In this document: in pieces, positions 57,778 through 64,000 of the stretch | Layout of the letters: every line of letters starts with the position of its first letter | Position numbering within the stretch: position 1 is the stretch's first letter | Origin: Micractinium sp. NFX-FRZ | Taxonomy: Eukaryota > Chlorophyta > Trebouxiophyceae > Chlorellales > Chlorellaceae | Reading direction: 5' to 3' | NCBI GenBank assembly: GCA_029339195.1 | Contig: JAPTJF010000007.1 | Span: forward strand, 62,001 to 126,000 | Length of the DNA: 64,000 bases | Made by a program: the position numbers and the translations under genes | Notes under the pieces: generated by a model | What the model was told of the DNA's origin: nothing | Seen by the model: the letters and a program-made list of their open reading frames with translations, nothing else | Database searches by the model: none

Positions 57778-59234
57778 ATGTGGGCATTCAACACAACCGC
57801 ACTGGCTGGCACCAGCGTGCTCGCTCCTCGCGCCGCTCACGCCCACCGTGTGAGTTGCCCACCAGTGCTGTCCGTCTCTGCCGCCTGTGATGCTTCGTCA
57901 CGCTCACACCTACGCTTCCATCGCTTGAGGAGCACCCCTGCCCCACCCCTGGCTGCAGGCACACCATGCCACCGCTGCTCCCAGCAGGCGCCACCCTCCT
58001 GCCGGGAGGGTGGCCTGCCTGCGACTGGTGGCTGCTGGCGGCTCCCCTGCCGAGGGGCCGGACCCCGCACAATCGCAGGCAGCGGATGCTGCAGCCGGTG
58101 CAGGCGATGCGAAAGCAGGGGCACGCGATAGCCTGCTGCTGGGCAGCAGTGGCAGCTGTAGCAACATCGGCGGCAGCGGCGGTGGCGTTGGAAGTACCAG
58201 CAGCAGTGGCAGCGGCCGCAGCGGCAGCTGCAGCTGGGTGCGGCCGCACCGACAGCGGGCAGCTGATGGCGGCAGCGGCAGCAGCACCAGTAGCAAGAAC
58301 AGTAGTGGCGGCAGCGGCAGCGGCAGCCGCAGCGGCAGGCAGTTCCCACCAGAGCCGGTACCGGATTTCTGGGCACTCCTGTTGGCATACAGCATGGTCG
58401 CGTGGCCGGTGCTGCTTCTGCACGTGTGCCTCTACTGCCTGCCTGCCCGCCTGGCAGTGCCAGCGCTGCTAGTGACAGCCGTGATGCTGGTGTTCTCCTC
58501 GTGGCTGGGCGGCAAGCGGCTGGTAACAGCACTGCAGCAGGTGGCTGCGACAATTTGGGCACCCTTTGAGACCTTTCTGTGCAGAGCAGGATTTTCAAGT
58601 GTTGGCCTCACAGAGAATGATGTCACAGTGAAGTTGCTCGACGAGATATACGCTGAGGTGAGCTGATTGATGTTGCCGTTCGTGCACAGCAGCTGGCCGA
58701 CAGTCATTGGCAAGCCCCACTGCATCGTGTTGCCTTTCGCGTTTGCCACCGGCGTGCAGTGACCTCCAATGCTCTCAGCAGGCTGCCTGCTCGCCTTCCT
58801 ATCCCCCATGCCAACGTTTCCGCAACTGTTTTGCTCCCCCGAGGGTCCACGCATGCCTCCATTGTCCCTGCTTCACCCCTCCCGCAACTGTGCAGGACCC
58901 TGCCCGGCTGGCGGCAGATGTGGCCGGGAAGCAGCTTGACTACATCCTTCACGCTTCCTTTGTCATGTGGCTGGTCTCTCATTTCACACTGTTTTACGCA
59001 CTTGTCTGGCTGCCGCTGCGTTCCATCATAGCTGTAGCAATCTCCGCCACTCTGCTTGCGCCACTCTCGGCTTCGATGTCCCTTTGGGGAAAACTGGTCC
59101 CTTTCGTAATGGGGTTTGCCGTAATGATACACTTGCGCGCTGCTTTTTTGAAGAAGCGTGATTTCGACGAGTTGGCATCATACAAGCAGCTGCGGGACGG
59201 TGGCAGCAGCAGCCCTGGGGCCAGCGGCGGCTAG
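57778..59234 (+). CDS. Probable plastid-targeted membrane protein, family unknown
   Basis: Three exons (57778-57849, 57959-58657, 58896-59234) give 369 aa. The N-terminus is rich in Ala, Arg, His and Ser and lacks acidic residues (NTTALAGTSVLAPRAAHAHR), like a chloroplast transit peptide. A Ser/Gly-rich linker follows, then hydrophobic segments at about 145-170 (WALLLAYSMVAWPVLLLHV), 175-195 (VPALLVTAVMLVFSSWLGG) and two to three more in the last exon (LVSHFTLFYALVWLPL, IIAVAISATLLAPLSASM, LVPFVMGFAVMIHL). The C-terminus is charged (KKRDFDELASYKQL). Topology suggests a thylakoid or envelope protein. I do not recognise the family. TGTAA follows at 59330. Confidence 0.72.
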
Positions 59235-59633
59235 CCGCCTCGTTCTACCCCCATCAAACCACCCCTCCTTCCTCTCGCCTCATAACCATTCAATGCTTGG
59301 GAAAATGGCGCTATAAGCTCTCTGTGCTGTGTAAATTGGCAAAGTCAATGTCTGGTAACCAATGCCCACAGAAAATGGGCGGCGGCGGCAAGTTCCCTCC
59401 GTCGCCATGCTGGCAGGCGCACCGCACAGCAGGGTGTCATGCTCAGCCGTTTGGCGCATTCATGGCCAAACAGTGTGTGCCAATGTCAATTCAGGCCCGC
59501 TGACCATCTTTCGTGCCACCTTTTGAGCAGCAGCCATTGAACGGCGTGATCGCGGGCCGGAGGTTGGGGCATAACATAGACGTATCAAGCACATTATCTG
59601 AGACGCATGTGGACCATCTGACGCGCGTCGGCG
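59235..59633 (+). other. 3' UTR with poly(A) signal and upstream region of next gene
   Basis: TGTAA at 59330-59334 lies about 95 bases after the stop of the membrane-protein gene. It is inside a roughly 45-base stretch similar to the 3' end of the kinesin gene (55566-55610). The rest is presumed promoter of the gene starting at 59634. Confidence 0.5.
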
Positions 59634-62600
59634 ATGGGCAAGAAAAAGGGCGGCGGCAATGCCTCGGCCGGCAGGGATGGGGCCGAGGTGAGTGCTGCAC
59701 AGCGACACAATTCAGCACTATGCCGTGTGCGCTGCAATGCACAGGGTTGTGTTTGCTTCACACCAGCTGCCGCCGCCGCCGCCGCCACTGCCTGCCCGCC
59801 GGCGTGCAGCACAAGCGAACGAACTCTCCACTGCTCTGCCATCCTTGCAGGCCGCCCCTGGTGGCACCACATCAGCATCCCACCAGTCTGATGAGCAGGA
59901 GCAGCAGCGCCGGGCAGAGCTGGTGAGCTTTCAGCATCTCCCCTTACTTACTAGGAGTGGACGCCAGGCCACCAAGGCTGGCAGTGGTGGTGCCAATGCC
60001 CGCTGTGCAGCAGGCTTCCTGCAGCTCTGGCCAGCCTTGCAGCTTCCCGCTGGCTGCCTCACTCGCCTTCCCCGTACTCCATCTGCCTCGACCCTGCTGC
60101 AGATCAAAGCCTTCCTGCGGCGCCGGCTAGCAGAGAAGCAGACAGAGGGTGCGCCTGCGGGCGGCAGCAGCGCTGGCGATGCAGGCGGGGGCCCGGCCCT
60201 GCCCCCCCTCCCCTCTGCAGCAGGGTTTGAGACCCCCGGCAGCGCAGCTGCCATGCTGAGAAGCTTGGGGGAGGAGTCGTGTGTGCGGCAGGCGGATGTG
60301 AAGCCAGCCCTGAAAGCCTACCTGGCTGGCGCGCAGCTCAGCAAGGACAAGGTGGGTGCTGTGGCTGTGGGCGTGTGTGTGTCTCAAGCACCACTTGGCA
60401 CCTGCCTGCTGGCATGAATGCTTGATGTTGAGTCCAAGGCATGCCATGCTGGGAAGTTTGCCTGGGTTGATCTCACGCTCAGCTTGCCACCTGCGCAGAC
60501 TCCGGCAGAGCTCAGCAAGGCTGCAGACTGAGCCGTGGGTGCCCCCCCGCTGGCCTGCCGCTCTCTCTCCTACCTCGCAACCATCCCCTTCCATCCCACC
60601 CGAAATGCGATCTGGATTGTTTATTTGACAACATCCGAGCATGGTTTGCAGGTCAAGCTGCTCACAGAGTTGGAGCAAGAGCTGGCCAAGCGGCGGTGCC
60701 CGGTGGCCTACCGCTCTCTGGAGGCTGTCGCCTCTGGAGCCTCCAAGCTGTCGGTGGTGAGCACAGGTGCGCTTCCCACTCCTCCCTCCACATCAGCTTC
60801 CCACACACCCCCTTCATGCACCTGCCTTTGAGTGTTGTCTTAACCTTCCCTGTACAGAACCTGACTGCCTTTGCACACACCTGCCGGCACGCTCCTGCCT
60901 TACATGTCCGTTGGTCGCTGTGCCTGCCGCTGCAGACCAGCAGCAGTTTGAGCAGCAGGTGCAGCAGGTGCTGCTCAGCGGCAAGAGCCTCAACGCTATG
61001 GTGAGATTGCACTGCAGGGGCTGCTCTGCTGTGGTGCTACACAGCGAAGCCATTGTCAGCCTTCTGCCAAGGGGGGAGCAGAGCTGCGTGGCGCCTTGCC
61101 CCCGCTCTGCGGGGCCGGCAGGCTTGGTGGCTGCGAGCTTCCTGTGCGGGGGCTGCCGCGCCAGGGTGTAAGCCTGCGCTACCAGGGCAGTCCTGGCAGC
61201 TGGGCATGCTGTGTTGGCACAAAGCGTGGGTGGCCACGTGTCGATGCGCTCGTAGGCAGGGGGGGCTGCCGACGCTCTTCTGCGAGCAGTGTGCCCGCAG
61301 GCTGCTGCTGCGTGCACACACACTCTGAGTTATACGCCTCAAACCAACCATATGCAGGCCAACGCCTCGAGGACGGACCCCAAGAGCGCAGTGTCGGCGG
61401 CCATCCGAGCGGCACCCCACCTGCGGTGCCAGCCGCCGGCGCAGGTGATCCCACTGCCTGGGGCAGCTGCCTGGCCTAGCGTACTCTGTACAGCTTTCAC
61501 CGCTAGGCATGCACAACCTGGAACCTTGGCAGGGTGTGTTCTGGAATGGTGCAGCACATGGATGGCAAGTTGATGCAAAGTGACGAACTGCTGCCCACTC
61601 CCGTGCGAACGATGGAGGTGGCAGGTTGGGGGAAGGGCAGCGGGCGGGGGCTGCAAAGTAGTGCCGCACTCATCGTGTGCACGGTCCCAGCCCCTGCACC
61701 AGGCTGCCAGCGCACATGTCGCGCTGTGCTGCACTATACCGCACTGTATTGCACTGTACGCGACTGCCTGGCCACCCTGCACTGCAGGGTGTGTACCCTC
61801 GGGTGGAGGCCTTCACCCGCAGGCTGCAATCGTGCCTGTCCACTGCACCGCACTGTACTACAACAGCCTGCCCCCCGCCCATCTGTACCGTACTGTACTG
61901 CAGGATGTCTACCCCAGGTTTGAGGCCTACACCCGCAGGCTGCCCGCTGCAGCCGACCTGCGCCCCAGCCCGGGCGGCGCCCACCGCGGGTTGCAAGCGG
62001 AGCGGGAGGCGGGGGCGATGGTTGAGCGGCTCAGCAGAGAGCTGCACTGGCTGCTGGAGGCGGGGTGCCGGAATCTGGGGCGCGGCCGGGCCGGCCGCCG
62101 GCGGGAGCGGCGCGCCCAGCTGAGCGGGCTAGCCTTCACGCCTGAAGGGGAGGCTGGGGGGCTGGGATCCAGCGGTGACAGCAGCAGCGACAGCGAGGCG
62201 GAAGAGGGGGATGAGGAGGAGGAGGAGGAGGAGGAGGAGGAGGAGGTGACAAATGCCAACTTGCACACCATGCCGTTGTCCGTGTTCCTTGGAGGAGAGC
62301 AGTACCTGCAGCACTTGCAGGGCGGCCTGGCGCTTGCAGGCACGCACTGGCTGCTGGGCGGGGGGAATGCCGCAGCCGGGCGGCAAAGGGGCGAGCCGCC
62401 CGTGCCCGTGGGTGGCTGCCGGGTCTGCTTCTGCATGCCTGCCTGCCGCCATGCTCGCCAGCTCACGCCTGCCCGCGAGCCCCTCTGTACCCTGCATGCG
62501 TGTATCCACGCCCTGCGCTGCCGCCGCTCCCAGCGTGGCTCACAGCATGGCTCACAGCATGAGCATGAAGCCAGCGCAGCTGCCTGCTACTTTGGCCCGC

Positions 62601-64000
62601 CCATGCGCCCCTCAACCCTCCCACCATACCTCACGGCGCACACCTCGCATGTCTGCCACCCCCTGTGCGTGTGCCTGCCTTGCAGAGCAAGTACTGGAGC
62701 TGGAAGAACCAAGCCTGTTTGTCTCCCGCATGCTGCCGCTCCTGGGCCTGGGCCGCACTGTGCACCACAGGGTGAGGGGCTGGTGGGTGGCTGGGTGGCT
62801 GCGTTGGCGGGGGCGCACGCGGGTTTGTGGGCTGTAGTTGAGGGCTGGCTGTGGGCTTGGATGCCGGAAGGGGAGTGATGTTCTAAAGTGGTGGGTTGGC
62901 GGGAGAGCGCTGCTGCGCTGCGGCAGGGAGGGACTGCAGGGAAGAAGTGGCAGGGGCAGGCGCAGCAGCAGCGGCGGCAAGAGGGCCGTGAGCGGCACAC
63001 GCGTGTGCAGCCCCTTCACGTGCCCAGTGCCTGCCCGTCTCCCCTGTCAGCTGACTCAGCGTGCCCCTTCCTCTCCCCCCGCTGCCTCCTGCAGGTGGAG
63101 TCCCACCTGTCGGCAACTGTGCGCGGCCACCTGCTGATGCAGCTGCAGCAGCGCGCCATGTCAGCAGGCCTGCATGGCAGCAGCGCTGAGCTGGCAGATC
63201 TTGTGCGTCCCCTCCAGCTCAGCTTGGATCGCCCGCATGTGCCGCTCACCGAACTGGCGGCGCTCGCGTGCTCCCAGGCAAGGCGGGCAGCGTGCTGTTG
63301 GTTGTAATTCGGGCCAGCATGGGGAGTGTGGGGAGGGCTGTGTGCCTGCCGGGGGTGAGCACAGCTGCTGCTGCCTGCCGTGTATGGTGCATGGCGTGCC
63401 TGCCTCCCTGCTTGTGGTTGCCTATGGTCGCCAAGTTGTGTGCCGTTGCAACTCGGGTCCCTACAGGTGCCCCCTGCATCGTGCTCTCTATACAGCTGGC
63501 AGCCCAGCGCTGGGTAGCGCAGCGCGAGGCTGCCCTTAACCGCACCACTCTAAACTCCCTGCCCCGCACTGTGCCCTGTCGCAAACAGCCAGCCAAGCCC
63601 CGCCGCGCCCCACCCCATCCCGCCTGCCTGCCTGCTCCCTTTGGCACGCAGGCCGGCATGCCGTGCGCGGGCAATGCATTCTATTGGGTCAACGAGCTGC
63701 TGCGCCTGCCCTTGAGGGTCAACCGAGGCCTCCTGTGGCGCTCCACCGTCCTGCTGCTCTTTCTGCGGTACCAAGAGGAAGCCGCTGCGCTGGCGCCAGC
63801 AGGGCAGGGCGGCGAGGGCGCCGGGGGCGCCGGCGGGGGCAGCGACGGCGGCGCCGCCAGCCTTGCTGCAGTGGCCGTGGCCCAGGAGGAAGGTGCTGAG
63901 CTGGCGGAGCAAGGCGCTGAGCTGGCGGTGGGCGATGACCTGGAGGGGACGCCAGCGGAGCGCCTGCTGCGGATTCAGCCCACGCTGGAACGCCAGTTTC
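59634..64000 (+). CDS. Unrecognised protein with acidic tract, 3' end outside window
   Basis: At least ten exons in phase: 59634-59687, 59851-59922, 60103-60351, 60652-60766, 60936-61000, 61358-61444, 61904-62411, 62686-62771, 63095-63277 and 63652 onward. The start is MGKKKGGGNASAGRDG. Helical segments follow (IKAFLRRRLAEKQ, VKLLTELEQELAKRRCPVAY, DQQQFEQQVQQVLLSGKSL). Exon 7 carries a basic patch (GRGRAGRRRERRAQ) and a run of about eleven Glu at 62215-62245. The later part reads LELEEPSLFVSRMLPLLGLG and NAFYWVNELLRLPLRVNRGL, hydrophobic and non-repetitive like a folded core. The intron after 63277 uses a GC donor (CCCAG then gcaagg). No known domain is recognised. The basic start and acidic tract suggest a nuclear or ribosome-associated protein, which is a weak inference. 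Confidence 0.75.
61788..61946 (+). repeat. Tandem duplication of an exon start
   Basis: After actgcag, 61788 reads GVYPRVEAFTRRL. After tactgcag, 61904 reads DVYPRFEAYTRRL. The copies are 116 bases apart, each with its own acceptor and similar upstream actg-rich sequence. The second leads into the long open exon; the first soon loses frame relative to it because 116 is not a multiple of three. Confidence 0.8.

Noticed and set aside
1..64000. CRISPR arrays, bacterial operons, phage or plasmid genes
   Set aside because: None seen; dense spliceosomal introns and eukaryotic domains argue against prokaryotic origin.

Overview
This window is nuclear DNA from a eukaryote, most likely a GC-rich green alga of the Chlorella/Micractinium type (inference). 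Protein-coding genes are cut into many short exons by GT-AG introns, with a few GC-AG introns. TGTAA, the green-algal poly(A) signal, follows several stop codons. The gene set includes a plant-type double-AP2 transcription factor, a Gemin5 WD40 protein, a kinesin, a MYND-finger remnant and Gly-rich zinc-knuckle repeats. I saw no rRNA, complete tRNA, CRISPR array or reverse transcriptase. All exon structures were inferred by eye from splice signals, reading phase and protein sense.

Layout. 1-186: last exon of an unknown gene (+). About 955-5625: copy A of a long repeat. 6296-12524: 14-exon CCCH zinc-finger protein with a C-terminal HPD (J-like) motif (+). 13117-13997: SAYSD1-like ubiquitin-like/membrane protein (-). 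About 14490-18715: copy B of the repeat, inverted relative to A, so the two genes between A and B sit inside a roughly 18-kb inverted-repeat structure. 19031-23941: double AP2-domain transcription factor (-), head-to-head with 24360-25590, a small polyQ protein (+). 26019-29983: GRF plus six CCHC zinc-knuckle protein (-), head-to-head with 30225-37580, Gemin5 (+). 38066-40317 and 41331-43804: two unrecognised secreted proteins (+). 44560-45824: decayed MYND-finger pseudogene (+). 46218-55587: predicted kinesin motor joined to a long Gln-rich region, a PHD/ADD-like finger and a SUMO-interacting motif (+). 55588-57777: mostly non-coding, with a perfect 60-bp inverted repeat (hairpin). 57778-59234: probable plastid membrane protein (+). 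59634 to the window end: unrecognised conserved-looking protein with an acidic tract, 3' end outside the window (+).

The genes do not form an operon or obvious pathway; they are independent nuclear genes, two pairs of which share short divergent promoters. The most unusual items are the 4.2-4.7 kb inverted duplication carrying splice-like signals but no recognisable protein, the kinesin/ADD fusion, the perfect hairpin, repeated partial exon duplications inside introns, zinc-knuckle exon amplification with introns at one fixed position, and two eIF4E-binding-like motifs at the C-terminus of Gemin5.
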